From Yoonia maricola (GTDB taxonomy: Bacteria > Pseudomonadota > Alphaproteobacteria > Rhodobacterales > Rhodobacteraceae): DNA of 64,000 nt. The stretch covers positions 372,001-436,000 of the forward strand of contig NZ_PGTY01000001.1 in the NCBI RefSeq assembly GCF_002797915.1. The letters run 5' to 3'. Made by a program: the position numbers and the translations under genes. Below the pieces are notes generated by a model. The model was given only the letters and a program-made list of their open reading frames with translations, ran no database searches and was not told the origin of the DNA. Numbering within the stretch: position 1 is the stretch's first letter; the number at the start of each line of letters is the position of its first letter. Of this stretch, positions 28,254-37,468 are shown in pieces.

Positions 28254-28720
28254 CAGGTGGTCTCAAAAGCCTCAAAAAGCGTCGCCGCATTCAGGTGATT
28301 TCCATGGCGGGGGTCAGCATTGCGCTGGTCCTCGTGCTGCTGTGGTTTTTGCCGGATGACAGCTTTCAATTCTTCCGTTCTCCTTCGGAAGTTGCTGAAG
28401 CACCGCCGCCGCCTAACGAGCGTTTCCGTATTGGGGGACTTGTTGCAGAAGGGTCCATCGTGCGTGGTCAGGGTGAGCAGGTGAGCTTTTCTGTCACCGA
28501 TGGGGGTGCTGTTGTGCCTGTTGTCTATACTGGCATCCTGCCTGATCTTTTCGCCGAAGGTGAAGGGATGGTTGCACAAGGAAATTACGTCAATGGCCGC
28601 TTTGAAGCCGTTGAAATTCTTGCCAAACATGATGAAACATACATGCCTTCCGAAGTGATTGATGCTTTGAAAGAGCAAGGCACCTATGTCGAGCCGGACG
28701 GTGCTGTCGCCACCAATTAA
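28250..28720 (+). CDS. ccmE: Cytochrome c maturation heme chaperone CcmE
   Basis: Periplasmic, membrane-anchored heme carrier; 156 aa. A basic N-terminus and one membrane helix (residues ~14-34) precede the OB-fold domain. The covalent heme site is His127 in KHDETYMP, with Tyr131 the axial ligand. The start overlaps the argC stop. ccmF and ccmH follow, but only after a three-gene lysis cassette. Confidence 0.97.
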   Translation: MTGGLKSLKKRRRIQVISMAGVSIALVLVLLWFLPDDSFQFFRSPSEVAEAPPPPNERFRIGGLVAEGSIVRGQGEQVSFSVTDGGAVVPVVYTGILPDLFAEGEGMVAQGNYVNGRFEAVEILAKHDETYMPSEVIDALKEQGTYVEPDGAVATN

Positions 28721-28765
28721 CCTTTAAGGAACAGTCTTTGCCCCGACCTTGTGGAAGGGATCAAG

Positions 28766-29377
28766 ATGCAGACTGTTACCGAAATCGCGCAAGAAATCGT
28801 GTCCCGTGAAGGGGGCTATGTGAATGATCCCGACGATCCGGGCGGGGCGACAAATTATGGTGTGACAATCCACACAATGCGCCGGTTGGGCCTTGACCTG
28901 ACCAAGGACGGGCAGATTGATGAAGATGACGTGCGCGTCCTGACACGCGCCCATGCAGTATCTATCTTTGTCGAACATTATTTTCGCCGGCCGCGGATTG
29001 ACCGGCTGCCTGCGCCGCTACAGGCGAGTGTTTTCGACATGTATGTGAATGCCGGGGCCAATGCGGTGAAGATATTGCAGCGGTTGCTGGGGGATATGCG
29101 AATTTCCGTAAACGTCGATGGCGTGATTGGCCCGCAAACCATTGCTGCGGCAAAACAGGCGATAGCGGCGGCCCCCGATCATCTGGCTGATGCTTACGGT
29201 ATTGCGCGGCGCAATTATTACTACGACCTCGCCGATCGCCGCCCGGCCAGCCGCAAATATGCGCGCAGGCGCGATGGCGGCAAGGGCGGGTGGATCAAAC
29301 GGGCGGAGGAGTTTGTGTCGGACAAGTATCGTCTGACCGATGCGCAGCATAAGGCAAGGGTTTCAAAATGGGTGTGA
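28766..29377 (+). CDS. Endolysin, glycoside hydrolase family 108 (gene-transfer-agent type)
   Basis: 203 aa muramidase-like protein. The N-terminal signature SREGGYVNDPDDPGGATNYG contains the catalytic Glu15; a C-terminal peptidoglycan-binding-like part follows (YVNAGANAVKILQRLLG...DGVIGPQTI). No signal peptide is visible, consistent with export through a holin. It overlaps the holin gene by ten bases. In Rhodobacter capsulatus an endolysin/holin pair outside the structural cluster releases gene transfer agent; this pair is probably its counterpart. The ATG at 28766 (AAGGGA upstream) is preferred over a GTG at 28751. Confidence 0.88.
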   Translation: MQTVTEIAQEIVSREGGYVNDPDDPGGATNYGVTIHTMRRLGLDLTKDGQIDEDDVRVLTRAHAVSIFVEHYFRRPRIDRLPAPLQASVFDMYVNAGANAVKILQRLLGDMRISVNVDGVIGPQTIAAAKQAIAAAPDHLADAYGIARRNYYYDLADRRPASRKYARRRDGGKGGWIKRAEEFVSDKYRLTDAQHKARVSKWV

Positions 29378-29868
29378 TGTCAGGGATCATGAGCTTCCTT
29401 TTTGGGGACGGGCGCAATGTCGTGGTGGAAACCGCACAGGTGTTTCGCGAGAATGCCGAGAACGGGGCGGTCCGCGCGGCCTCGTCCCGGTCAGAGAGCC
29501 TCGCGCAGTTTGCAGCAGAGTTCGTGCACCCAAACCGGGGTGCATTTGACCGGGTGGTGGATGGGCTGAACCGTCTGCCACGCCCCGCGCTGGCCTTGGG
29601 CACGATCTGGCTCTTTGTGATGGCGATGATACAGCCCGAAAGGTTTGTTCAGGGCATGGAAGGCCTAGCCTTTGTGCCGGAACCGCTTTGGTGGCTGATG
29701 GGGGCGATTGTCAGCTTTTATTTCGGCGCACGCCATCAGGCGAAAACGCAGGAATTTCAACGCTCTGTCGCGATGAGCTTTGCTGCCGCGCAACTACAAC
29801 CGGAAGAAACTGGGAAACCCAGCACAAATCCCGCGCTTCAAGATTGGCAGGCTGATGATGCAGACTGA
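29368..29868 (+). CDS. Holin family protein (GTA 3TM holin type)
   Basis: 166 aa. Two clear hydrophobic segments (PALALGTIWLFVMAMI, residues ~75-90, and PLWWLMGAIVSFYFGARHQAK, ~104-122) follow a polar N-terminal region, and the C-terminal tail is hydrophilic. The pattern (R-P-x-LALGT..LF.., ..WWL.GAIVSFYFGARHQ) matches the GTA holin family. It overlaps the endolysin gene upstream and the small coiled-coil/membrane gene downstream, forming a compact lysis cassette. Confidence 0.82.
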   Translation: MGVMSGIMSFLFGDGRNVVVETAQVFRENAENGAVRAASSRSESLAQFAAEFVHPNRGAFDRVVDGLNRLPRPALALGTIWLFVMAMIQPERFVQGMEGLAFVPEPLWWLMGAIVSFYFGARHQAKTQEFQRSVAMSFAAAQLQPEETGKPSTNPALQDWQADDAD

Positions 29869-30061
29869 GGCGACAGGTTATCTGGAACGTCGAATTGTTG
29901 CACTGGAGATGCGCAACGCTGTTGATGACGTGCACCGCACCAATGTTGCAAGACGGCTCAGCGCAATTGAAGACACGCTGAAGTGGCTTGTCCGCCTGGT
30001 GATTGGCGCTCTTTTGATGGCAGGTGTCACCTATGCCGTCCAAGGTGGTTTGGCGATCTGA
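29855..30061 (+). CDS. Small coiled-coil plus membrane-helix protein (XhlA-like)
   Basis: 68 aa. Residues ~8-42 form an amphipathic/coiled-coil helix (LERRIVALEMRNAVDDVHRT) and ~44-65 a membrane helix (WLVRLVIGALLMAGVTYAVQ). This helix-then-TM layout resembles XhlA of phage-type lysis systems, which works with holin and endolysin. The start (two adjacent ATGs, 29855/29858) overlaps the end of the holin gene, so the three genes are coupled. Confidence 0.7.
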   Translation: MMQTEATGYLERRIVALEMRNAVDDVHRTNVARRLSAIEDTLKWLVRLVIGALLMAGVTYAVQGGLAI

Positions 30062-30137
30062 GGGTGCGCCAAAATGTACCGCAGATGTGAGCGGTCGGGG
30101 ATGTTGCCTGTGCTGTCAATGCGCTATCATCTGTCTC

Positions 30138-32114
30138 ATGTTGATAGAACTTGGACACTTTGCTTTGATTCTGGCTTTTGGCATCGCCATCATCCAGACG
30201 ATCGTGCCAATGGTTGGCGCACACAAAGGCAACGCCGGCTGGATGGCAGTGGCGGAACCTGCGGCGACCGTGCAATTCCTGTTGACCGCGTTTGCCTTTG
30301 CGGTGCTGACCTGGGCCTTTGTGACCTCTGATTTTTCGGTGCAACTGGTGTACCTGAATTCCCACACGGATAAACCGATGATCTATAAGATCACTGGCGT
30401 CTGGGGGAACCATGAGGGGTCCATGCTGCTTTGGATGGTCATCCTGACGCTGTTTGGCGCCTGCGCGGCATGGTTTGGCGATGGGTTGCCAGCACGTTTG
30501 CGAGCGCGGGTGTTGTCGGTGCAGGCCTCGATTGCAGTGGCTTTCTTTGCTTTTGTCCTGTTCACGTCCAATCCGTTTCTGCGTCTGGAGGTGCCGCCGC
30601 TGAATGGCCGCGATCTCAATCCGCTTTTGCAGGACCCCGGTTTGGCCTTCCACCCGCCGTTTCTGTACCTCGGCTATGTCGGTCTTAGCATGTCATTCTC
30701 TTTCGCCATTGCCGCCTTGATCGAAGGCAGGGTCGATGCCGCATGGGGCCGTTGGGTGCGCCCTTGGACTTTGGCGGCCTGGATGTTCCTGACCGTGGGC
30801 ATCGCGCTTGGGTCGTGGTGGGCCTATTATGAGCTGGGTTGGGGCGGTTTTTGGTTCTGGGATCCGGTTGAAAACGCGTCCTTTATGCCTTGGCTGATTT
30901 CGGCGGCCTTGCTGCATTCCGCCATCGTCGTGGAAAAGCGCGAGGCCCTGAAGGCCTGGACAATCCTTTTGGCCATCATGGCCTTTGGGTTTTCACTGCT
31001 AGGCGCATTTATTGTACGTTCTGGCGTGCTGACGTCGGTGCATGCCTTTGCCAATGACCCCGAGCGGGGCATGCTGCTGTTCTACATTATGTGCTTCTAT
31101 GTTGGCGGGGCGTTGGTTTTATTTGCGGCCCGCGCCGCAGAGATGGAATCAAAAGGCGTCTTTTCGACTGTCAGCCGTGAGAGCGCGCTGATCCTCAACA
31201 ACATTCTGCTGTCTGTTAGCTGCTTTGTTGTGTTCATCGGCACGATGTGGCCTTTGGCGGCAGAGTTATTTTTTGGCCGGGTCTTATCGGTTGGACCACC
31301 TTTCTTTGACGCGGCCTTTACGCCCTTCATGGTCGCACTGGCGATTGCGTTGCCCTTTGGGTCAATCCTTGCGTGGAAACGCGGCACTTTGAACCGTGCC
31401 TCCAATGCGTTGGTAGGCTGGCTGGTGTTGGCTGTCGCTTTGGCCGGGCTCGCTTATGCGATCCAGAGCGGCAACTCAGCACTTGGTCCGATTGGTGTGG
31501 CCTTGGGTGTTTGGGTTGTCGGTGGCGCGATTGCCGATCTGTGGATGCGTAGCGGGCGAGACACCGTGATGGAGCGTTTGCGGCGTATGACACGCCTGCC
31601 GCGCGCGGATTGGGGGAAGGCCACAGCGCATATCGGGATGGGTGTGACGATCTTTGGGATCGCAGCGATGCTCGCGTGGGAACAGGAAGACATCCGCGTT
31701 GCCCAAATTGGTGACAGTTGGAACGTTGGTCAGTTTGAATTCCGCCTTGATGGGGTGAATCAGCTGGATGGGCCGAATTACATCACGACAATGGCTGATA
31801 TTTCCGTCTGGCGGGGCGACAGCCAAGTGGGTGATCTGCATCCGGAAAAACGTTTCTATCCGGTGGCGAATATGCCCACAACCGAGGCTGCAATCATCAA
31901 CGGGGTGATCCGCGATATCTATGTCGTTGTTGGCGATCCACAGGATAATGGCGGGTGGGCCGTACGGATCTACCTCAAACCCTTTGCAAATTGGATTTGG
32001 GGTGGGGCAATCTTGATGGCCTTGGGGGGCTGTTTCTCGCTCTCTGATCGGCGTCTGCGCGTTGGGGCAGCCTCGGCCAAAAGAACTACCGCCAAAGCGG
32101 TGCCTGCGGAATGA
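30138..32114 (+). CDS. ccmF: Heme lyase subunit CcmF
   Basis: 658 aa, ~15 membrane helices. It attaches heme from CcmE to apocytochrome c. The conserved heme-handling WWD motif is in GSWWAYYELGWGGFWFWDPV, and VWGNHEGSMLLW and the R-x-GLLTSVHAFA-like segment (RSGVLTSVHAFANDPERG) are present. The start at 30138 gives the canonical MLIELGHFALI N-terminus. The stop overlaps the ccmH start (ATGA). Confidence 0.97.
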   Translation: MLIELGHFALILAFGIAIIQTIVPMVGAHKGNAGWMAVAEPAATVQFLLTAFAFAVLTWAFVTSDFSVQLVYLNSHTDKPMIYKITGVWGNHEGSMLLWMVILTLFGACAAWFGDGLPARLRARVLSVQASIAVAFFAFVLFTSNPFLRLEVPPLNGRDLNPLLQDPGLAFHPPFLYLGYVGLSMSFSFAIAALIEGRVDAAWGRWVRPWTLAAWMFLTVGIALGSWWAYYELGWGGFWFWDPVENASFMPWLISAALLHSAIVVEKREALKAWTILLAIMAFGFSLLGAFIVRSGVLTSVHAFANDPERGMLLFYIMCFYVGGALVLFAARAAEMESKGVFSTVSRESALILNNILLSVSCFVVFIGTMWPLAAELFFGRVLSVGPPFFDAAFTPFMVALAIALPFGSILAWKRGTLNRASNALVGWLVLAVALAGLAYAIQSGNSALGPIGVALGVWVVGGAIADLWMRSGRDTVMERLRRMTRLPRADWGKATAHIGMGVTIFGIAAMLAWEQEDIRVAQIGDSWNVGQFEFRLDGVNQLDGPNYITTMADISVWRGDSQVGDLHPEKRFYPVANMPTTEAAIINGVIRDIYVVVGDPQDNGGWAVRIYLKPFANWIWGGAILMALGGCFSLSDRRLRVGAASAKRTTAKAVPAE

Positions 32115-32551
32115 AGCGGCTCGCCATCATCGTGATGCTTTTGGCATCGCCGCTTTGGGCGGTCGACCCAAATGAGATGCTGGATGATCCGGTGCTGGAA
32201 GACCGTGCGCGCGCCTTGTCGCAAGAACTGCGTTGCCCGGTTTGCCGTAATGAAAGCATCGATGAAAGCAATGCGGCCCTAGCGCAAGAGCTGCGTATCG
32301 TGCTGCGGGAACGGATGGTAGCAGGGGATACGGATCAGGAAGCGCTGGACTTTATGGTGTCGCGTTATGGAGAGTTTGTATTGCTGCGCCCCGACGCGCG
32401 GGGGGCAAATCTGATTTTGTGGTTGGCTGCACCGGCATTGCTTTTGATCGCTCTTGGCATTGGCTGGTCGACAATCCGCGCCAAACGTCCTGTAGATAAG
32501 GACCTGTCAGAGGCTGAAAAAGCCGAATTAGAGAAAATATTGGGGTCGTGA
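32111..32551 (+). CDS. ccmH: Cytochrome c maturation thiol-reductase CcmH (CcmL)
   Basis: 146 aa. A signal/anchor N-terminus (MKRLAIIVMLLASPLWAV) is followed by the redox motif ELRCPVCRNESIDES (two cysteines), where the usual family residue after the second Cys is Gln and here it is Arg. A membrane helix lies near residues 99-118. It keeps apocytochrome cysteines reduced. Overlaps the ccmF stop. The larger CcmI-type gene is not seen next to it. Confidence 0.95.
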   Translation: MKRLAIIVMLLASPLWAVDPNEMLDDPVLEDRARALSQELRCPVCRNESIDESNAALAQELRIVLRERMVAGDTDQEALDFMVSRYGEFVLLRPDARGANLILWLAAPALLLIALGIGWSTIRAKRPVDKDLSEAEKAELEKILGS

Positions 32552-32621
32552 CGCCCGGTAGGGCTTTCCTAAACTGATCAGTTCACTAGGTTAAGGTCAG
32601 TTTGTATAAGGAAGCTCGCGC

Positions 32622-33398
32622 ATGGATTATCAGGCCATCACACTTGTCATTCGCAACTCGGTTGCAGTGATCACACTGAACCGCCCCGACATGATGAACG
32701 CCCTTAACACGCAGATGCGGGCCGAAATTACGCATGCGATGAAGGTGGCGGAAAAGGATGCGCGTGTTGTGGTGCTGACGGGGGCTGGTAAGGCGTTTTG
32801 TTCCGGCCAGGATCTTGGCGATGGGGGCAGTGCCGCAACCCTTGATCTGGAGCGGACGTTGCGCGACGAATATGTGCCGATGCTGAAGGCGATCTTTGAT
32901 TGCCGGGTGCCGACCATTTCTGCTGTAAATGGGCCAGCGGCTGGGGCAGGGGCGAACCTTGCGCTGGCTGCGGATGTGGTCATCGCCTCTGACGCGGCCT
33001 ATTTCATCCAAGCCTTCACCCGCATCGGCCTGATCCCGGACGCAGGCGGCACCTATTGGCTGCCACGTCAGATGGGCGCAGCCAAAGCGATGGGGGCGGC
33101 ACTTTTTGCCGATAAGATCAGCGCGCAGCAGGCCTGCGATTGGGGTATGATCTACGAAACCGCGCCTGCGGCGACGTTTCTTGAGCATGTGCAGGGCCGT
33201 GCCGCGCATTTGGCTCAGGGACCAACAGTCGCCTATCGCCAGTTGAAGAAAGCAATCCGCGGGTCGTTTGAGAACTCCTTGGATGACCAATTGGCCTTGG
33301 AGGCGAAACTGCAAGGGCGCTGCGGAAAGACGCGCGATTTCCAAGAGGGCGTGGTTGCATTCCTAGAGAAGCGTACGGCGGTTTACGAAGGTCGTTGA
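32622..33398 (+). CDS. Enoyl-CoA hydratase/isomerase, PaaG-like
   Basis: 258 aa crotonase. The oxyanion-hole segments are AFCSGQDLGDGG and VNGPAAGAGANLALAADVV; FTRIGLIPDAGGTYWLPRQMG resembles PaaG (ring-epoxide isomerase of phenylacetate breakdown). No other paa genes are near, so the substrate stays open. AAGGA precedes the ATG. The last 16 bases overlap the convergent DUF2087 gene. Confidence 0.83.
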   Translation: MDYQAITLVIRNSVAVITLNRPDMMNALNTQMRAEITHAMKVAEKDARVVVLTGAGKAFCSGQDLGDGGSAATLDLERTLRDEYVPMLKAIFDCRVPTISAVNGPAAGAGANLALAADVVIASDAAYFIQAFTRIGLIPDAGGTYWLPRQMGAAKAMGAALFADKISAQQACDWGMIYETAPAATFLEHVQGRAAHLAQGPTVAYRQLKKAIRGSFENSLDDQLALEAKLQGRCGKTRDFQEGVVAFLEKRTAVYEGR

Positions 33399-33895
33399 GC
33401 TGCAATCAAGTAAGCCGCATCTTCAGGCGGCGACTGTTCGATCCGACGATAGACGCTGCCATCGACGGTGCGTTGCAGCAACCGATGTTCGACCATAGAG
33501 CGGCGCAGGATGGCGTGATCGTTGAAGCTGTGCCGCGCGTTCAGCACATCGTTCACCTGGCTTTCGGTGATGTCCTGTTTGGCTGGTATGGCCGCCCAGA
33601 ACACCCATAAACACAATCCTTGCACAGAGGTTTGTTTGGGCCACCGGGTCATAAGGCCGTCTTGCCAAATATGCATGGCGCGGGCCAAGCGTTTGTTCTG
33701 CATCGGGGTGGGGATGGCCGCAGTTGGCTTTGCTGCTTTGAGGTGTTGATAGTTCTCGTACCCGGCGGCTTTGGCCACAAGCCCCAGCATGGCCGCATGG
33801 CCCGGCAGTTGATCGTGTTGTTTCAATGTGTTCCGCAGGGATTTGGTGAACATCGACAGATCGTCAATGGTGATCGAGATTATCTCGCGTGTCAT
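33383..33895 (-). CDS. DUF2087 domain protein
   Basis: 170 aa. The C-terminal ~85 residues (RWPKQTSVQGLCLWVFWAAI, ITESQVNDVLNARHSFNDHAILRRSMVEHRLLQRTVDGSVYRRI) match DUF2087, a winged-helix-like domain. The N-terminal part (LRNTLKQHDQLPGHAAMLGLVAKAAGYENYQHL) is a region often fused to it in Rhodobacteraceae. Possible DNA-binding role; otherwise unknown. The ATG at 33895 has AAAGG upstream. Convergent with and overlapping the crotonase gene. Confidence 0.78.
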   Translation of the reverse strand: MTREIISITIDDLSMFTKSLRNTLKQHDQLPGHAAMLGLVAKAAGYENYQHLKAAKPTAAIPTPMQNKRLARAMHIWQDGLMTRWPKQTSVQGLCLWVFWAAIPAKQDITESQVNDVLNARHSFNDHAILRRSMVEHRLLQRTVDGSVYRRIEQSPPEDAAYLIAAQRPS

Positions 33896-34060
33896 ACGGT
33901 GGCCTTTCAACGTATCAACTGGCCCCGATATTGCGGGGTGATGGTCGCCCTTGTCGTCCAGCCTTGTGAAAAGGTCAGCGCGAAATGTCTTGCCAATATC
34001 AGGTCTAGCGTGACCCAAATGGGTCGGCGACGCCTTGGTGAACTGATGACCACCTTTGTC

Positions 34061-34567
34061 CTAACGCACCTGAGCGGGTCGTGGCAAGGCAAAGTAAACG
34101 CTATCTGACCACTCTCCATTGATGCAGAATGTATTTTTCGCGCGATGTGTTTCCTCAAACCCAAGTGATTTCAGCAACCCGACCGATGCGGCATTTCGTG
34201 GGTCTGCATCAGCCGTGAGTTGCGCGTGATCTGTCACCTTAAAAAGGTAGGGGATGATCGCATGCATGGCCTCGGTCACGATGCCTTGCCGCCAGTAGGC
34301 CGGATGCAACAGAAATCCGACCTCATCGGTTTTATGCATGCCCGCGGTGCCGATCGTGCGACCGTCCTTCTCAATCACAAAATAGGTCAGTTGTCGCGCG
34401 GCTGATGCTATCAGCCGGTCAAGGTTTTCCTGTGTCCTTTCAGGGGTTTCATGCGGTGCGGTTGACCAATACCGCATGGCGCGCCGGTCGCTGAAGATCG
34501 CGTGCAGGTCCATCAGGTCATCCTGCGTGGCAGCCCGCAGGATCAGGCGTTCAGTTGTCAGGGTCAT
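34061..34567 (-). CDS. GNAT acetyltransferase (RimJ/RimL type)
   Basis: 168 aa. It starts TTERLILRAATQDDLMDLHAIF, the usual N-terminus of the RimJ/L-like group; an acetyl-CoA binding strand-helix is visible near HPAYWRQGIVTEAMHAIIPY, and the C-terminal NAASVGLLKSLGFEE is typical. It probably acetylates a protein N-terminus or small molecule. It lies downstream of gltA beyond a terminator. Confidence 0.88.
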   Translation of the reverse strand: MTLTTERLILRAATQDDLMDLHAIFSDRRAMRYWSTAPHETPERTQENLDRLIASAARQLTYFVIEKDGRTIGTAGMHKTDEVGFLLHPAYWRQGIVTEAMHAIIPYLFKVTDHAQLTADADPRNAASVGLLKSLGFEETHRAKNTFCINGEWSDSVYFALPRPAQVR

Positions 34568-34595
34568 GAAAGAAAAAGGCCGCCCGAAGGCAGCC
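34568..34595 (-). terminator. Rho-independent terminator of gltA
   Basis: On the minus strand, GGCTGCC-TTCG-GGCGGCC is followed by TTTTTCTTT, eight bases after the gltA stop codon. It separates gltA from the downstream acetyltransferase gene. Confidence 0.82.
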
Positions 34596-34603
34596 CTGTC
34601 ATC

Positions 34604-35899
34604 TTACCGTTTTTCGATATCGACATAGTCGCGCTGCAATTCACCCAGATAAAGCTGGCGCGGACGACCGATGCGGAGCTGTGGATCAGCAAGCTGTTCT
34701 TTCCATTGCGAAATCCAGCCTACGGTGCGGGCCAGCGCAAAGATCGGCGTGAACATTGAGGTGGGGAAACCCATCGCCTCTAGGATGATGCCGGAATAGA
34801 AGTCCACGTTCGGGAACAGTTTCTTCTCGGCAAAATACGGATCGGCCAGCGCTTGTTTTTCAAGCTCTTTGGCGACCTGCAAAATGGGGTTGTTTTCAAC
34901 ACCCAGCAAGTCAAGCACCTCATCCGCGCTTTCTTTCATCACGGTCGCGCGCGGGTCGAAGTTTTTGTAAACGCGGTGGCCAAAGCCCATCAGGCGGTAG
35001 CTGTCGTTCTTGTCCTTGGCGCGAGCAATAAACTCTGGGATGCGGTCAACAGTGCCAATTTCCTTGAGCATCTCAAGACAGGCCTGGTTCGCACCGCCGT
35101 GGGCGGGGCCCCAAAGGCACGCGATACCCGCAGCGATACAGGCAAATGGGTTGGCCCCGGAAGAGGACGCCAAACGGACGGTCGAGGTCGAAGCGTTTTG
35201 TTCGTGATCTGCGTGCAGCGTGAAAATCCGGTCCATCGCGCGGCTCAGGATCGGGTTCACGTTGTATTCTTCGGCAGGGACAGCAAAGCACATGTGCAGG
35301 AAGTTCGCTGCATAGTCGAGGTCATTGCGCGGATACACGAACGGTTGCCCGATAGAGTATTTATAGGCCATGGCGGCAACCGTTGGCATCTTGGCGATCA
35401 GACGGATCGTTGCGACCTCACGCTGGTGCGGGTCGTTGATATCGGTGCTGTCATGATAGAACGCTGACATCGCGCCGACGACACCGACCATCGTAGCCAT
35501 GGGGTGCGCATCGCGGCGGAACCCGCGGAAAAAGTTGTGCATCTGTTCGTGGATCATCGTGTGATTGGTCACGAGGGATTCGAATTTTTCGAGCTTTTCC
35601 GCAGACGGAAGTTCACCATAAAGCAGCAGGTAGCACACTTCCAGATAGTGAGAATTGGCTGCAAGCTGATCAATCGGATACCCACGGTGTAGCAGAACAC
35701 CCTTATCACCGTCGATAAATGTAATCGTGCTGTCGCAGGCCGCAGTGGAGGTAAACCCAGGGTCATATGTAAAAACATCCGCTTGCCCGTAAAGCTTGCG
35801 AATGTCGATGACGTCAGGTCCGCTCGTGGGGGAGTGAACGGGCAAATCATATGTTTTGCCCTTGAGCGTAAGCTTTGCTGTATCGGTATTCTCGGCCAT
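34604..35899 (-). CDS. gltA: Citrate synthase
   Basis: TCA cycle entry enzyme, 431 aa, type II (hexameric) length. It has the N-terminal small domain, [12 protein letters not shown], and catalytic residues in [10 protein letters not shown] (His), [15 protein letters not shown] (His) and [13 protein letters not shown] (Asp not in this block, Tyr-Ser-Gly typical). GAGGGG precedes the ATG. A perfect 7-bp inverted repeat lies 73-89 bases upstream, next to the gltX stop. Confidence 0.97.
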   Translation of the reverse strand: MAENTDTAKLTLKGKTYDLPVHSPTSGPDVIDIRKLYGQADVFTYDPGFTSTAACDSTITFIDGDKGVLLHRGYPIDQLAANSHYLEVCYLLLYGELPSAEKLEKFESLVTNHTMIHEQMHNFFRGFRRDAHPMATMVGVVGAMSAFYHDSTDINDPHQREVATIRLIAKMPTVAAMAYKYSIGQPFVYPRNDLDYAANFLHMCFAVPAEEYNVNPILSRAMDRIFTLHADHEQNASTSTVRLASSSGANPFACIAAGIACLWGPAHGGANQACLEMLKEIGTVDRIPEFIARAKDKNDSYRLMGFGHRVYKNFDPRATVMKESADEVLDLLGVENNPILQVAKELEKQALADPYFAEKKLFPNVDFYSGIILEAMGFPTSMFTPIFALARTVGWISQWKEQLADPQLRIGRPRQLYLGELQRDYVDIEKR

Positions 35900-35971
35900 G
35901 TTTTTTCCCCTCTCGGTCCCGCGCTGAGTGACAGCGCAGCGGCATCATTCTCGTTGGCATCCAGTTAACTG

Positions 35972-35988
35972 CTATTCGTAACGAATAG
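35972..35988. promoter_or_regulatory. Inverted repeat between gltX and gltA
   Basis: CTATTCG-TAA-CGAATAG (7-bp perfect arms, 3-bp centre) ends three bases downstream of the gltX stop and starts 73 bases upstream of the gltA start. There is no T-run, so an operator for gltA is as likely as a gltX 3' hairpin. Confidence 0.45.
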
Positions 35989-35991
35989 GTT

Positions 35992-37386
35992 TCAGTCGGC
36001 GGCATCCTGTAGCCGGGCGATGGTTTCATCTTGCCCCAGGACCAACATCATATCGAACATACTGGGTGAAACCGCGCGTCCCGCGAGTGCCGCGCGCAAA
36101 GGCCCGGCCAGCTTGCCTAGTTTCATGTCATGAGCTTCGGCAGTGGACGCGACGATCCCCTCCAGGATGTCTCGGGACCAGCTAGCATTTTGCAACTGCG
36201 GCGTCAATTCCGCTAGTATACCACGGGATACATCGGTCAGGTGGTTGGCGGCTTTCTCTTCCGGTTCAATCGGGCGGTCTGTCAGGATAAAATGTGCTTT
36301 ATCAATAAGTTCCGGAAAAGTCTTTGCCCTTTCTTTGAGGCAATACATCGCCTTCGATAATCCGCTCTTTTGCGCCTCAGTCAGCGGATCAGCACCGGTT
36401 GCCGCAAGGAAACCCTGCAATTCTTGCAGCAGTGCAGCATCGGCAGCGACGGCCATGTGCTGACCACAGATATTTTCGAGCTTCTTGAAGTCAAAACGGG
36501 CAGGTGACTTACCGATTCCGTTTAAATCAAACCACTCTCGCGCCTGTGCGTCCGAGAAGAATTCATCATCCCCATGGCTCCATCCCAACCGGGTAAGATA
36601 GTTGCGCATGCCCGCCGCCGGATAGCCCAAGGCCTGATACTCAGCGGCACCTGTTGCGCCATGGCGCTTTGACAGCTTTTTCCCATCGGGGCCAAAGATC
36701 AGCGGGATATGCGCAAGTGTCGGTTTATCCCATCCCATCGCCTCGTAAATCAGGTTTTGACGAAAAGCATTGGCCAGATGGTCATCGCCACGGATCACAT
36801 GGGTAACGCCCATATCATGGTCGTCCACAACAACGGCCAGCATGTAGACCGGTGTGCCATCAGAGCGCAGCAGGATCATATCGTCCAGCTGGTCATTGGA
36901 CCAGGTTACATCGCCTTGTACCTGATCTTGCAGCGTCTTCTGGCCTTCGCGGGGTGCTTTGATGCGGATCACGTAAGGGGCATCAGGGTGATCAGCTTCT
37001 GCCACATCCCGCCATGGTGAGCGGAACAGGGTCGATGTTTTCGCGGCCCGTGCCATTTCGCGAAAGGCCTCAATTTCATCCTGGGTGCTGAAGCATTTAT
37101 AAGCCGCACCTTTGGCCAGCAGCTCATGCGCGACAGCTGCGTGACGGGTGGCGTTGGCTGCCTGGCTGGACGGTTCCCCGTCCCAATCAAGGCCCAGCCA
37201 TGTCATACCATCCAAGATCGCTTGGCGGTTTTCATCGGTAGACCGCGCCTTATCGGTATCCTCGATCCGCAGCAGAAACTTGCCGCCACGCCCACGAGCA
37301 TAAAGCCAGTTGAACAAGGCGGTGCGCGCGCTACCAATGTGCAAAGCACCAGTGGGCGACGGGGCGAAACGTGTGACGACGGACAT
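35992..37386 (-). CDS. gltX: Glutamyl-tRNA synthetase
   Basis: 464 aa class I synthetase. The HIGH-type motif is in [23 protein letters not shown] and the KMSKS-type motif in [27 protein letters not shown] is the family signature. A GltX1-type enzyme; many alphaproteobacteria carry a second copy elsewhere. Divergent from comEC. Confidence 0.97.
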   Translation of the reverse strand: MSVVTRFAPSPTGALHIGSARTALFNWLYARGRGGKFLLRIEDTDKARSTDENRQAILDGMTWLGLDWDGEPSSQAANATRHAAVAHELLAKGAAYKCFSTQDEIEAFREMARAAKTSTLFRSPWRDVAEADHPDAPYVIRIKAPREGQKTLQDQVQGDVTWSNDQLDDMILLRSDGTPVYMLAVVVDDHDMGVTHVIRGDDHLANAFRQNLIYEAMGWDKPTLAHIPLIFGPDGKKLSKRHGATGAAEYQALGYPAAGMRNYLTRLGWSHGDDEFFSDAQAREWFDLNGIGKSPARFDFKKLENICGQHMAVAADAALLQELQGFLAATGADPLTEAQKSGLSKAMYCLKERAKTFPELIDKAHFILTDRPIEPEEKAANHLTDVSRGILAELTPQLQNASWSRDILEGIVASTAEAHDMKLGKLAGPLRAALAGRAVSPSMFDMMLVLGQDETIARLQDAAD

Positions 37387-37468
37387 GGGGATATTAACCT
37401 TTCGCTAACCAGCTTTCCGGTAGGGTTCCGGCTTGGGTGGGGATAAAAGACTACGGGGTGAAGGACAA

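Noticed and set aside
28766-30061. Complete prophage
   Set aside because: Only the three lysis-type genes are present between intact ccm genes; no capsid, tail, terminase or integrase genes.
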